Shown here: positions 1 to 11,571 of the stretch, in pieces
How positions within the stretch are numbered: the stretch's first letter is position 1
Layout: each line of letters begins with the position of its first letter
Origin: Mya arenaria
Taxonomy: Eukaryota > Mollusca > Bivalvia > Myida > Myidae
Length of the DNA stretch: 64,000 bases
Direction: 5' to 3'
Assembly: GCF_026914265.1 (NCBI RefSeq)
Contig: NC_069124.1
Span: 54,455,888 to 54,519,887 of the forward strand
The notes under the pieces: generated by a model
The model's database searches: none
What the model was told of the DNA's origin: nothing
The model's input: only the letters and a program-made list of their open reading frames with translations
Translations under genes and position numbers: made by a program

Positions 1-1453
1 TGGAGCACTGGCCAGAGACGGGGAAATGGTGCATTTCAGAAGGTTATGCTGATGGAAGGAATGGATTGGATTATAGCTGAGACTTGCAGTCGATGTCTCC
101 GAGATTATTTGAATATCGGATATTGAATGAAGTCGAATCGCCGGGACGCTGGAGACAAAGAGTGATTTGAGTTTGTGTTTATCTCTTATATCTTTGAGTG
201 ATTCCAGGGAAGTTTCCTTATATAGATTGTTGAGGAACACCAGCAATGTCTCATTGTTTACAGACTGCCGTTCAATATTTTTGACATAACTTCTTCTTCC
301 TTGACGTTCTATAGAACATTGATTCTTCTGTTCAGCATTAATTCAACAAAACCACGACTAGATCTTTACTTCATTATTTTAACAGGTTTAAGTTTCATAG
401 TACTCTATATCAAATTCTCAATGATATACAGTCCGCACCCTCATTAACCTTTATACGATTATCCTCAATCATCACCCCTTATCTATTACACTGTAGAAGA
501 CTCACTTTACGTGTACCCCTCTATATAACGCTGAGTTTCTTAAGTATCTAATACAGTTACCATGGTTTTTCCAAAACAATTAACCATTCAAATAAAACAT
601 AAACTTCGTGACGAAAGCTTCTCTTGTCTCTGTTATTTTTTATCATTTTAGTGCATCGCGAGTAACATACATATTACTGGGCTAAAATATAATGCTGTGT
701 TTCTTGTTTTTATTGCAAATGCGCATAGCCTTATAAAAGGAAAGATATTTGAACACAAAACAAATGTTTATAGAGAAGAATTGTTTTATACTATGTAAAA
801 TCCGGGTTTAACTTTCCAGCTATATTGTATGTAATTAGCAGTGCATACTTATATATAAAATCATTAAAATGAAATGAAAAAGACAAAATTAAAAGCTTGA
901 AACAACATTTGTTTTCCTTTTATTTAATTATCTGTTAAAGTACATAATGAAGTCTAATTAAAGATGAAAATGACCAATAATACGACCAACGCACAGTATA
1001 CGCCATGAACGATACATGTATACACGATCTTGTCTTTCCCGAAAACAAATTCAATTTTTCCGAGTAATCGAGTACCCGAGTACTCGATCTAAAGATTGTC
1101 CGAGTATTCGAGTACCAATTTTACTACTCGTTGCCATCCCCATTTTATAGTGAATTATGTTCGTTGCCTCTCCATACGGGAAATAGCATAGAAAAGTATA
1201 AAAGTTTTAACATTACGAAGTACTTTGTTTGCATATTATGGATTTGTGCAATATATAATTTATTGTTTTCAAAATATGCTGTATTCAACTTATACTTTAA
1301 TTGCCATACAATTGTATAGTTTTTTTGAACTAATATATAAGAATAATATAATGATTTAGGTACATGTAGATCTCTTTTTCAATGTGTATTGTATTATTAT
1401 TATTATTTGTATTATTATTATTATAATTATTATTATTTTTGTTGTTGTTGTTG

Positions 1454-1524
<71 letters not shown>

Positions 1525-2531
1525 GTACACAAAAGCCTTCTTTGATGTAAGATTTGACTATTTCTCCGTTTAATAGAAAACACTTGAAGAGACATATAGT
1601 TATGAATTTGCCCCTCACTTTTTCAACTCTTTTGGTACCTATATCGAGTTCAAACGAGTACAAGATAATCTTAGGACAACATTTAAATTAGCATGGAAAC
1701 CTGAATCGACGTGAAATGACTACGACTTTACATGTGAAAGTGCAAGGCATTTAGCTGTTTCCCACTGTATTTGTTCAAGAAAGTAGTTACGTTGGTAAAC
1801 TCACCAAATGTAAAGCGCCTTTATACAGTTCATGCTACATGAAAAGGTTCTTGTTAAAACAAAGCACTAGTTTTCAGTAAAATTGCCGAATGTAATTTTG
1901 CGCGTTGAAGTGACATGAAATAAATAAAAAGTGCAGTGAACCCTCAAAACACCCCCACATCCCCACACCAACCCCCATTTAACCAAATGACACTGTCGTC
2001 GTCCTTTCAGACTGAACAGACGTATATTATTATAACGACCAGCACCAATTACCAGTTTGTTGTCGCACATAACGCAACTTTATCATTTAATAGCAACGAA
2101 TAAAGATACCCCATTAAATGATTAGCCAATTTTTCTATGTTGAATTGATGAATTGCATTTGTCTGTGAGACCACCTGGTCGGTTTTGCCAGTAAGAGCGT
2201 ATGGTTTGGGTATTTAATTGAGAGCATCACGCCTGAATCTTAGTGTGTCTGTCAACTTTGCAGAGCTGCAGATGTAAATGTACCAAGTACTGAGGGTGGA
2301 TATGATGGTACTGGTAATAACCCAGGAATGCTGTCAGGCTAAAAGAACATCTTTTGTTTGAGCATCCCAAATCCTTGGTAAAGTACAAACTATATATGCA
2401 TTTTACATTGTTTCTTTGAACAAACATATTGTGTAGTTCAAGTTCCTTCGAGAGCACCCTATGTCTGCTAAAAGCGGATTATAATTACACCGTTATTTGT
2501 TAAAGTTTTCGCCTTTCAGAGAACGAGGATA
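1..2531. repeat. Block duplication, copy 1, left part
   Basis: Position 1 aligns with 8093, and the two copies stay colinear to about 2531 (equivalent to about 12600) once the 8810-11123 insertion is removed from the second copy. The copies differ by scattered substitutions and small indels, so the duplication is not recent. No coding region is recognisable; the short open frames here come from microsatellite or AT-rich DNA. Confidence 0.8.
1391..1524. repeat. ATT/GTT trinucleotide microsatellite
   Basis: An imperfect (ATT)n run is interrupted by a (GTT)6 block at 1441-1458. It sits at the position paralogous to 11421-11571, so the microsatellite predates the block duplication. The asparagine- and isoleucine-rich frames that cross it are artefacts of the repeat. 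Confidence 0.95.
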
Positions 2532-2930
2532 TGGCGTGAGACTATATGCTAAATGGCGCAACAAAGGAAATGGCAAAAAACACACACCAAAACTTAAAGA
2601 TTCATGACAACTGCTAGTGTTTTCATGTATGAGGTGGCTACATGATGCAGAAAATGCAGAGATAGCATTATTATGCCCATTTAAAAAAAAAAATACTTTA
2701 AGAATCTGTTTTGAAGGCTAGATTTGGCATTAAATTCAGAGTACAGCACTTCACCATTGTCTATAAGATGCTTATTTACACCTGATTTGCTATAAATCTC
2801 ACTCATTGGAATCATTTACACACAAGTACTACAGAGTTGACTAACATCTTCATTTTTTTGAAATATTGGATTCAGAGCTGCATCTCCTGGATTCAGATTG
2901 CAGGACTACCGCCTGGGGAAAAGGCCGCAG

Positions 2931-3394
2931 CTAACTGGAGCTTATTGGCACATCATGATCTGCAAGCAAGACACAAAAGCAATGTTTTACACAAATAAAA
3001 CTATCTGCCACTACTGTTAAAGTTTGAAAAAGGCCTGTAAACACTCATTTGAGGCATACAAAACCTTTAATATAGACATAAATGTGATAAATATGCAGAA
3101 AAGTTCATGAATTCAAAGATTTTCAGGACAAATTTAATAGAGTATATAGTCTTTTGGACATTTTGCAATCAGTTTTTAACAACTCAAAGGTAAATCTCAT
3201 CTTATTGAGTACCCAGATGCATTTTGCAAGCATTCAAACCAGACATGCTTAGACTTTCTTCTTACTTGGAGATGGTATTCCTTTCTTGAAAATCCTTGCC
3301 GAGAGCCGGTATGGAAAACCACACGAGACCACAGTTTTACCAGCACTGGTTCTTGTCCTTGAAAATTCCTCTGTGGCTACAGCAACCAGGCTGG
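2931..3394 (-). CDS. Possible 3'-terminal exons of an unrecognised gene fragment
   Basis: On the minus strand an AG acceptor at 3395-3396 opens a frame of about 42 residues that includes ATEEFSRTRTSAGKTVV. A GTAAGA donor follows at 3265-3260. A second acceptor (TTGCAG, last base 2960) opens 29 bases that stay in frame and end in TAG at 2931-2933, adding NHDVPISSS. The splice signals and phase fit, and the DNA is GC-richer than its surroundings. I do not recognise the protein. If real, it is a gene fragment carried inside the insertion; no upstream exon connects in frame. Confidence 0.2.
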
Positions 3395-4470
3395 CTATTA
3401 AAATAAGCAATAAATTAGGGTTTTTAAAACATTTATAATGCATTAAGGTTGTGTTTTTTTAATGCATTAAGGGAAAAGGCTCTATTCTTTATGAAAGCTG
3501 CTCACTTTTTATTTATTTTGCCTTGAGAAATGTCAAGTTTTTCAATGAATAAACTGAATAAATGAATGAATTAATGAATATATATGATTGATATAATGAA
3601 TTAATGATTTAATGAAAGGTGGCATTATTTCTTTAAAATTGGGATCTCATTGTGTTGCTGTGATTGTTAAAGTATATGTTTTCTTGTCCATAAGCTGAAA
3701 ATCATATGCACACTAAATAAAACATCATTCTGCATCCTATGTGCAGTAAGTTTTGTTTAATTGCTTATAGAATTTTAAATTAATGTAATGTTTGCTTAAA
3801 AGAGCAAACAAAATGTGTGAATAGATGCACAATACAGACCAAAGACTGATACAAGTCAACAGTTTCATTAGAAAATAATATTATTATCAAAGCCACATCA
3901 GAAATGATTGACAACATGAAAGAAATTCATTTAGGAATGGAAGAAACAGTCTCAATGGGCTTTTATGACCAAACTGTCTCACTTTGTACTTCAGTTTGGA
4001 TACCATTTTCTAATATATTATCTTGAAGTACTTACAAATTACAGCATGTTGGCAAACACCAAGTACAGCTTGGCCTCTGGTGGGCAGCTTGGTGGGGAGG
4101 GGGGTGGCTGTCTGGTTGGTTCTTCAGACAGTTCCTCCTGGGTCTGCTTCCTATGTTTAAAAATCCCTCCATTTATACTTTGGAATTAAAAGTGAGGCTT
4201 TCATTCATAAGTTACCATCATTTGGAACTATTTCCAAACATTAAATTGAAAGTGAAAGTAGTTTTTTTTTAAAATGTCAAAAATATATAAGAAAATTATA
4301 TATTATTAATGTATATTATGTAATATAAGATTTTCACATTTCATACTCAAACACCAATATTCTATGGCTAAGCACTGTCAACTGGCCAAATTTCAACCAG
4401 ATAGCTGTATAAATTAAGAATTTATAACAATTTAAAATAGGCCACCCCTCCAAAAGCTTCCTCTATATCA

Positions 4471-4922
4471 GGCGTGTGACCACAGTTATTTTTACTATAT
4501 GTTTCATATAGACACTGACCTGGCTTTTGACTTTATACACACCCCAATTGAAAAACAAGGACATGGCATCTCTAGAACAATTCAAGACACAAAATATAAT
4601 CGCAAGAAAACACGATGTTGACCATTGACCCGACTGTCAAAATTGAGTTCAAATACATAACCCTTCCGCCAGGGAGTCAATCGGCTACAAACAACTAATT
4701 TTCAGACTTCAACAAGCTATGATTTTTCCAATATTTACATTGAAAAATAATTTCTGCAATAGAGTGTCAAATTCAGTCAAGTTCTCTGCAAAAAGAAAAT
4801 TTTTTTGCTTCTTTTTCATTCAATTTTATTAAAATATTGATACTTGAACACAAGCACTCTTTTTTTCTGTATTCACATCCGGATCTTGGTCAACGGGGGG
4901 CAGATAACTGTGGTCTTGAGCC
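4471..4922. mobile_element. Small terminal-inverted-repeat element inside the 2.4 kb insertion
   Basis: The left end GGCGTGTGACCACAGTTAT and the right end, read in reverse (GGCTCAAGACCACAGTTAT), match at most positions. The roughly 450 bp between them has no coding potential. It shares its right end with the larger insertion, so it may be a nested or internally deleted relative. Confidence 0.35.
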
Positions 4923-4923
4923 A

Positions 4924-6147
4924 TATATGACCACTGTGGCACGTCTTTTTCAACACATCGGTCGTTACAAAGCCACACGGTCTCTGTTTTGTTATCATCT
5001 GTAATACAGAGATTACGAAGACATACAAAACGATAACTGTGTTATGGAACATGAAATGTAAAATGGCACTATATTTTTGGTGAGTTTACCAACAAAATTA
5101 CTTTTTTGTGAGAGTTATTGTGAGAAAAAGCAAAATGCACAGCACTTTACCATGTTAAATCGTGATCGTTTCAGGTTTATTCAATTGTTCCTGCAAATGC
5201 AGCTTTTGTCCTAAAATGAGTTTGTTCTCATAATAGTCAAAAGCTTACCTTTTTGCATCCAAGATGGCGGCTTTGTGTTTACAATTTTAATGCTAAAGTC
5301 AGGTATATTACCTGTCCTTAGTCATGCACGTTCTAGATGATCCGATTCTGAGTTTTGCCAAGAACTAGAACATTTAACACAACACATATTCAATCATATG
5401 CGACACTTCATTTCACGGTATTTAAATTTTTCTCATATTAAAACACAAAAAAACATTCCAACAGACAAAATTCAGCGCTTTCCTCCTTTAAGAACTAGCT
5501 GGCACCACAACGGAAGACGCGCTGGAGCATTTCTAACGCATAACAGAATGTTGTAGCTTCAATGATTCCTCAGGATTTTTTATGGAAAAAGATACTTTAA
5601 AATGTAGGGTTTCTCTTCAAATGTATACGAATGTTAAATCCATGTTCCACTCATTTATCTTACGGCAGACAACAATCGGTTATAAAAGCTCTGTTTGCAA
5701 CTTAAAACATGGTTAATAGTAGAGAAAAGTAAAAGATATGAAACAAAATTATACACAATTACGTTAAGCATTAAAAAAAAGAATACTTCAAATAGTGATA
5801 AACATCAACTTGATGAATAAGTGAACGGTATGGTTTAACAGATAAACCGCATTATTTTCAAACATTTCGTTATGCAAGTGTTCCACAAACAAGTCACGAT
5901 TCTGAGGTCAGGTTGTTTCCTTGTCGTATGGCATTCTTCTCAATAAAGCAGTCCAAAGCTCTCTTGCGCCCTCCCGTTTCGGACTGAACTTTGTGCATAT
6001 ATTGTGAAAAAATGGGTACTCTAAAAATATATAAGTGATATCTTTTAACACATTCACAGCAAACATTTTACTCGATTGTATTACAATATTCTTAATCACT
6101 GACTAGTCAATCGCTTGATTAGGTAAAATAAGTAAAATGAAGAAAAA
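4924..6147. repeat. Block duplication copy 1, right part, running into tRNA spacer
   Basis: The stretch from 4924 matches 12601 onward. From about 5490 the sequence is the same spacer that separates tRNA pairs throughout 14-27 kb: GGCACCACAACGGAAGACGC near 5500, GGCAGACAACAATCGGT near 5662, and the CTCTTGCGCCCTCCCGTTTC motif near 5961. The whole roughly 1 kb tRNA unit can therefore be recognised here, ending in the Val and Ala genes at 6148 and 6292. Confidence 0.75.
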
Positions 6148-6220
6148 TGGTTCCGCTGGGGCTCGAACCCAGGACCTCTCGCGTGTGAAGCGAGCGTGAT
6201 AACCACTACACTACGGAACC
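6148..6220 (-). tRNA. tRNA-Val(CAC)
   Basis: This 73-base locus on the minus strand folds as a standard cloverleaf. The acceptor GGTTCCG pairs with CGGAACC, with discriminator A. The anticodon loop is TTCACAC (anticodon CAC) and the T-arm is CTGGG-TTCGAGC-CCCAG. The internal A box is in the D-arm and the B box is GGTTCGAGCCC. It matches the array consensus. Its partner tRNA-Ala lies 71 bases upstream in transcription. It would decode GUG in cytosolic translation. Confidence 0.93.
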
Positions 6221-6291
6221 GATGATTTGGTCGTTTTATGTTTAAGTAAATATCTTATTTAAGCAAACGGTGTTAATCAAATAAAATTATA

Positions 6292-6363
6292 TGGAGATGC
6301 CTGGGATCGAACCTGAGGCCTTTCACATGCAAAGCGAACGCTCTACCACTGAGCCACATCCCC
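6292..6363 (-). tRNA. tRNA-Ala(TGC), T-arm variant
   Basis: This 72-base locus has an intact acceptor (GGGGATG with CATCTCC, discriminator A), A box (TGGCTCAGTGG) and anticodon loop TTTGCAT (TGC). The T-stem reads TCAGG/CCAGG in place of the consensus CCGGG/CCCGG, which gives one U-G pair and an A-A mismatch. The B box keeps GGTTCGATCCC, so transcription may persist but stability is doubtful. The same variant recurs at 18575 and 22111. Confidence 0.75.
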
Positions 6364-6726
6364 AATATATTTTACTAACAAAAACAAATTTTGAAACAAA
6401 CTTATATCGGTTTACTTCAGGTATTATTTTAATATTACGGAACGTGACAAATGTCGAGCGTTATTCAATAGATAAACCTGGTTTTGTTTTCATACATTTA
6501 ATATTGCAAGTTATCCACAAACCTGTCAATCCAGAGTTCTCTTGCACCCTCCCGTTTTGGATTGGGCTTTGTAAATACGTGCATATTTATATTGTGAAAA
6601 GATCGGCACACTTAAATAAACAATAATTAACAAATTGATCGCAAACATTTAACTCGATCTTAATATAATTTTCTTTTATCACTGACTCGCTTGATTAGGC
6701 AAAGAAATAAGTAAAATGAAGAAAAA

Positions 6727-6795
6727 TGGTTCCGCTGATGAACCCAGGACCTCTCGCGTGTGAAGCGAGCGTGATAACCACTACACTACGGAACC
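6727..6795 (-). pseudogene. tRNA-Val(CAC) with a 4-base T-arm deletion
   Basis: The sequence is that of the Val consensus except that the T-arm is shortened: 69 bases in all, with the GGTTCGAGCCC B box destroyed. The acceptor and the CAC anticodon loop are intact. Loss of the B box and T-loop should block both TFIIIC binding and normal folding. An identical lesion is found at 7301. Confidence 0.85.
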
Positions 6796-6865
6796 GCCGA
6801 TTGGTCGTTTTATGTTTAAGTAAATATTTTATTCAAGCAAACGGTGTTAATCAAATAAAATTATA

Positions 6866-6937
6866 TGGAGATGCCGGGGATCGAACCTGAGACCTTTCAC
6901 ATGCAAAGCGAACGCTCTACCACTGAGCCACATCCCC
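6866..6937 (-). tRNA. tRNA-Ala(TGC), T-arm variant
   Basis: Full length with a TGC anticodon. The 5' side of the T-stem reads TCAGG against CCCGG, leaving an A-C mismatch and a U-G pair, and the base just before the stem is also changed. It looks intermediate between the consensus and the 6292 variant, and is possibly functional. Confidence 0.7.
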
Positions 6938-7300
6938 AATATATTTTACTAACAAAAACAAATTTTGAAACAAACTTATATCGGTTTACTTCAGGTATTA
7001 TTTTAATATTACGGAACGTGACAAATGTCGAGCGTTATTCAATAGATAAACCTGGTTTTGTTTTCATACATTTAATATTGCAAGTTATCCACAAACCTGT
7101 CAATCCAGAGTTCTCTTGCACCCTCCCGTTTTGGATTGGGCTTTGTAAATACGTGCATATTTATATTGTGAAAAGATCGGCACACTTAAATAAACAATAA
7201 TTAACAAATTGATCGCAAACATTTAACTCGATCTTAATATAATTTTCTTTTATCTCTGACTCGCTTGATTAGGCAAAGAAATAAGTAAAATGAAGAAAAA

Positions 7301-7369
7301 TGGTTCCGCTGATGAACCCAGGACCTCTCGCGTGTGAAGCGAGCGTGATAACCACTACACTACGGAACC
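7301..7369 (-). pseudogene. tRNA-Val(CAC) with a 4-base T-arm deletion
   Basis: Identical to the 6727 locus, including the deletion, and lying in a 574 bp repeat of the same surroundings. The broken gene was therefore duplicated after it was damaged. Confidence 0.85.
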
Positions 7370-7439
7370 GCCGATTGGTCGTTTTATGTTTAAGTAAATA
7401 TTTTATTCAAGCAAACGGTGTTAATCAAATAAAATTATA

Positions 7440-7511
7440 TGGAGATGCCGGGGATCGAACCCGGGGCCTTTCACATGCAAAGCGAACGCTCTACCACTGA
7501 GCCACATCCCC
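7440..7511 (-). tRNA. tRNA-Ala(TGC)
   Basis: Matches the array consensus at all 72 positions: T-arm CCGGG-TTCGATC-CCCGG, anticodon TGC. A TTTT run a few bases past the 3' end on the minus strand (in TATAATTTTATT) can terminate RNA polymerase III. Confidence 0.93.
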
Positions 7512-8092
7512 TTATACTTCCGGCACGATAACATCTTTTCAGGTCAGAGGTTGCAGAATTCACTTTATTTGGCAAAATAAGAAGAAAACGTTTTACAACT
7601 CAGCAAAATAACAAATTGCTAATACGTTAACAATTATCAAATGTCACAGCACAAAAATAACAAACACTAACGGTACTTATTTTACGAGTTTACACTTATC
7701 GTCTTTATCTAGTTACGTAACGCGGCCATTTTAACAAAGTGAATGTTCGTGGGATTTTTTGATGATAATTATATGCAGAATTAAAATAAGTTCGTGAGTC
7801 AATCGCGATTAATATCGAGGACGCGATTTCGCTTTCTTCTTTGTATTGGCGAGCTACTCGTGTTTATGATAATGTTACACTTTATGAACTCCGAATTGGC
7901 AAACAACTAGTTGTCTAGGTAGATTGGAAGATCGGTGTTTTCTGTTTCGTGCTTGTCCTCGTGTTTCTCTGAAGAGCCATGTTCTTGAATATGTACATGC
8001 TTCTGGTGGAGTAATTTAAATTAGGTAATTGTATGGATCTAAAACTTGAATAATGGGGCGGTTTTTTTGGTGTGTGTTTTTTCAGATTTTGC
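7512..8092. other. Spacer between the early tRNA pairs and block copy 2
   Basis: AT-rich sequence with no recognisable gene. The first bases resemble the 5' flank of the other tRNA-Ala genes (TTATACTTC, then GATAACATCTTTTC), after which it diverges from the array spacer. The short minus-strand frames near its right end are not convincing. Confidence 0.5.
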
Positions 8093-8809
8093 TGGAGCAC
8101 TGGTCAGAGACGGGGAAGGGATGCATCTCAGAAGGTTATTGCTGATAGAAGAAATGAATTGGATTATAGCTGAGGCTTGCAGGCGATGTTTCCGAGATAA
8201 TTTGAATTCCGGATATTGAATGAAGTCGAATCGCCGGGACGCTGGAGACAAAGAGTGATTTGAGTTTGTGTTTATCTCTTATATCTTTGAGAGATTCCAG
8301 GAAAGTTTCCTTATATAGATTGTTGAGGAACACAAGAAATGTCTCATTGTTTACAGACTGCCTTTCAATATTTGTGACATAGCTTCTTCTTCCTTGACAT
8401 TCTACACAGTATAGTTACTTCTGTTCAGCATTTATTCAACACAACCATGACTAGATCTGTATTTCATCATTTTAACACGTTTAAGTTTTTCAGTATTCTC
8501 CATGAAGTCTAGTCCACACCCTCATTAACCTTGATACTATTATCCTTAATCATCTCCCCTTATCCATTATACTGCCGAAAACTCACTTTACTTGTACCTC
8601 TCTGCATAACGTTGTGTTTCATAAGTATTTACCATGATTTTTAAACAATTAACAATTAAATATTTCAAATTAAACATAAACTTCGTGATGAAAGCTGCTC
8701 TTTTCTCTGTTATTTTTATTATTTTAGTGCATAGCGAGTAACATACACATTACTGGGATAACATATTACGCTGTTTCTTGTTTTTTTATTGTAAATGCGC
8801 ATAGCCTAA

Positions 8810-11025
8810 GGCCTAAAAAAAAATATGTCTGTTTCCTGTAACCCGACCGACCGTAATTTTTTACCGCCGACCGCAATTTTTTTATGCCCCAAAATTCGAA
8901 AAGTCAGATTTTTAGCGATCTCTGGCCTATGATGACAACGATAATTTAAATATTTTGATAGTGTCCGAATCGTTGCATAGTTACAAACATTTCCGGTTTG
9001 GCAAGTTGAAACAATGGCAAAAACCTTAATGGCTGTGACATTAAACTGCAGGGCTTTCAATTGACCCGAGCTCCCGGGTTTTGATGCACGGGAATCGTAA
9101 ATGACCCGAAATCAACGCATCATCCATTTGTAATATGCAACAGTTTTAACACGGGATATTTCGGTGTGAGAGTCGGTATCATCTGAAAGGAGCCTCAATG
9201 CATGATCTGAATGTTTGTTTAACCCGCAAGAGCAATTTACAGCCGAAGTGACAAGTGATTATCGATCTGGAATCTGATCGGTAACCTTGTCAATTAGCAG
9301 CGCTCAAACTCAATGACGTAATATTAACTCCGCCCATTATGCAAATTAACGGATACCTTCCGCTTTTTCGCTAAGTGCAATGGTTTTGAAAAAGAACAAT
9401 GCTAGGATATATTTTGTTCATTTATTTTAAGTTTTTTTTTATTATATCTCCAGTTAATTAAAAAATATTCTTATAAGTTTTTAATGAGTTAACAGAAAAA
9501 TAAACATTTTTCATACCACATGGTCTAAAAATCACGGAAAACAGGTGCACGCTAACTTCCTGTCAATTTTAATGAAAGTGAAAGGAGAACTACGTAGATC
9601 GTTGTTAGTGTTATAGTTTAGTTCTATCACGGACCTGGTTTATAGGTCCGTGGTTCTATAACAAAACTGCCATTCATGAAAAATACGATGTTGCAATACT
9701 GGCAATAGGAACGTTAAATGTTTTTGTTTACTTCCGGAAAAAAAGATAAACCTGAAAGTGAAAGTTAAAGTAAGAAAGATGTCGTTGCAACTAAACAATC
9801 GCTGGTGCATATTGGAATTTGACAAGGATGCACTGGATTACATAACGAAGATGCATTAACTAAATAATATTTTCGTCAGAGTCAGAACATATTTTACCAA
9901 GTTTTGACTCTGGGAATGTTTTGACCCCCGTAGTCCAGTCAAGTCCAGAAAAGGAAAAAACAACAAGGTATTCTATTGAAAGTTACATTGATTATCGTGC
10001 TTGAGATTTTTACAGAATGAAGAGTGGATCTAATACAGCAGATCTTTTTAAAACACTGAAAATTGTTAAAAAAATAAGTTGTGGAAACTATTTAAGGTAC
10101 TGTACGTGTACTAGTTTTGCTGTTATACTGTTTAAAAAAGAAAATGGTATTACTTTTTATTAGTCAGTCTAAGCTTTTTTAATACTGATTCTAGTCTATT
10201 TAAACATATTCCAGTCCAATCTGTTATTTTACACTGTTCGCTGTCGAGTCAGCAGGTAAGGTTTAAGTGTCCAAGCAGTGAACAGCGTAGACCATGGGTC
10301 TACACTGGTCCCAAAGATCTGTACAATTCTGACAGCCTCTAAGAGTTAAATGGTTTAGTCATTGATTCTAGTAATTTATCAATCAAAGTATTGATTTATA
10401 TAAAATTATGTTTTGTGGAGATTCTTGCCTGTTCTTGTTGTAACAGCATTTTATTTTATAATAGTTGTCATGTACATTTAATTGTAATACAACTTGATAT
10501 TATTACACAGTCTATCTTAAAATAGTCTGTGCAATAATATCATGTTTTATTATTAGAAAATGTATGCATTTTGAAAGTTTTGTTTAAAACATTTGCCAAA
10601 AATAAATTGTCTAAATGTTCTTTGATTCACTCTTTCACTGGGTTATATTTGCAAAGTCTAAAGATGAACTGCTTCCCTGGTGAACATACTGACAATGCTC
10701 AAAATTGCACATAATGTTGCCACCGCTGGGAGTCGAACCCATGGCTTGCCCTTCAACAGGATGCATTCTACAACTGAAATACATGTACCATGGCTAAAAA
10801 TAACTGATAAACAATGCTGTTTCTTTGTCAAGCGTCACCTCTATATAGATGTGAAAAAATCACTTAGTCTTGATTTATTACAATGATGATGTATTTTATG
10901 TTTTGATGGCTGTCAAGCTAGCATTTTTAGCTTATAAGTGGCAGAAAGATTGAATCTATATATCACACTGAATTCTTATTAAAATAATTCACCTGAAATA
11001 AACTTGAATATTGGATCATTCTGAC

Positions 11026-11062
<37 letters not shown>

Positions 11063-11123
11063 ACCGACCGACCCATCTTTTTTTCAGCATGTTACAGGAA
11101 ACAGACATATTTTTTTTTAGGCC
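8810..11123. mobile_element. Non-autonomous PIF/Harbinger-like DNA transposon, 2.3 kb
   Basis: The termini are perfect 33 bp inverted repeats (8810-8842 and 11091-11123) that begin GGCCTAAAAAAAAATATG. TAA sits on each side, and the paralogous empty site at about 730 reads TTA at that point, so the target duplication is TAA. A three-base TWA duplication with GG-starting ends fits the PIF/Harbinger superfamily. No transposase or Myb-like frame is present in 2.3 kb. The subterminal regions are rich in CCGACCGACC, and a roughly 27-base poly-A run ends near 11057. It looks young compared with its surroundings because its ends are perfect. Confidence 0.7.
10719..10794 (-). pseudogene. tRNA-like sequence inside the transposon
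   Basis: On the minus strand GCCATGG and GGTGGC can pair as an acceptor stem, and a B box (GGGTTCGACTCCC) and a degraded A box (TTCAGTTGTAGAATGC) are present. The anticodon arm is irregular, so no amino acid can be assigned. It may be a tRNA pseudogene or the head of a SINE that landed in the element. Confidence 0.45.
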
Positions 11124-11420
11124 TAATAAAAGAAAGGTGTTTGAACATAAAAAAAAGTTTTTGGAGGTCGATGATTTTAAGGTAAATTCTGTTCGTTGCC
11201 TCTCCATACGGGAATCAGGATAGAACATTATGAAAAAAATAACATTACGAAGTACTTTATTTGCATATTTATTTTGCAATATTTAATGTATTGTTTCAAA
11301 CTATGCTGTATTCAACTTTGACTTTAATTGCAAAACAATTGAATACTTTATTTGAGCTAATTTATATGAATAGTATAATGATTTAGGTACATGTAGATCT
11401 CTTTTTTAATGTGTATTGTA

Positions 11421-11443
11421 TTGTATTATTATTATTATTATTT

Positions 11444-11478
<35 letters not shown>

Positions 11479-11503
11479 ATTATTATTATTATTATTATTA
11501 TCA

Positions 11504-11571
<68 letters not shown>
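11421..11571. repeat. ATT/GTT trinucleotide microsatellite, paralogous copy
   Basis: An (ATT)n tract with an embedded (GTT) block and an ATCATC interruption. It is the counterpart of 1391-1524 but differs in both block lengths. Confidence 0.95.

Larger units (their letters stand above)
2532..4923. mobile_element. 2.4 kb insertion absent from the paralogous copy
   Basis: Comparison with 12594-12622 shows that this segment interrupts copy 1. The flanks fit a duplicated TA, and ATAT is also possible. The outer ends form a short imperfect inverted repeat (TGGCGTGAGAC against TGGCTCAAGAC), so a DNA transposon is likely, although a deletion in the other copy cannot be excluded. No transposase frame is visible. 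The interior has GC-richer, exon-like islands on the minus strand, at 2931-3394 and 4036-4150. The second has an AG acceptor, a GTAAGT donor and an open frame rich in Pro and Glu, but its frames do not join those of the first. Confidence 0.5.

Noticed and set aside
1330-1595. Poly-Asn and poly-Ile protein frames
   Set aside because: They are translations of the trinucleotide microsatellite in several frames on both strands.
6291-7200. Two nearly identical 111-residue plus-strand frames starting MEMPGIEPE
   Set aside because: They read through tRNA-Ala genes on the opposite strand and their flanks; the repetition reflects tRNA unit duplication, not a protein family.
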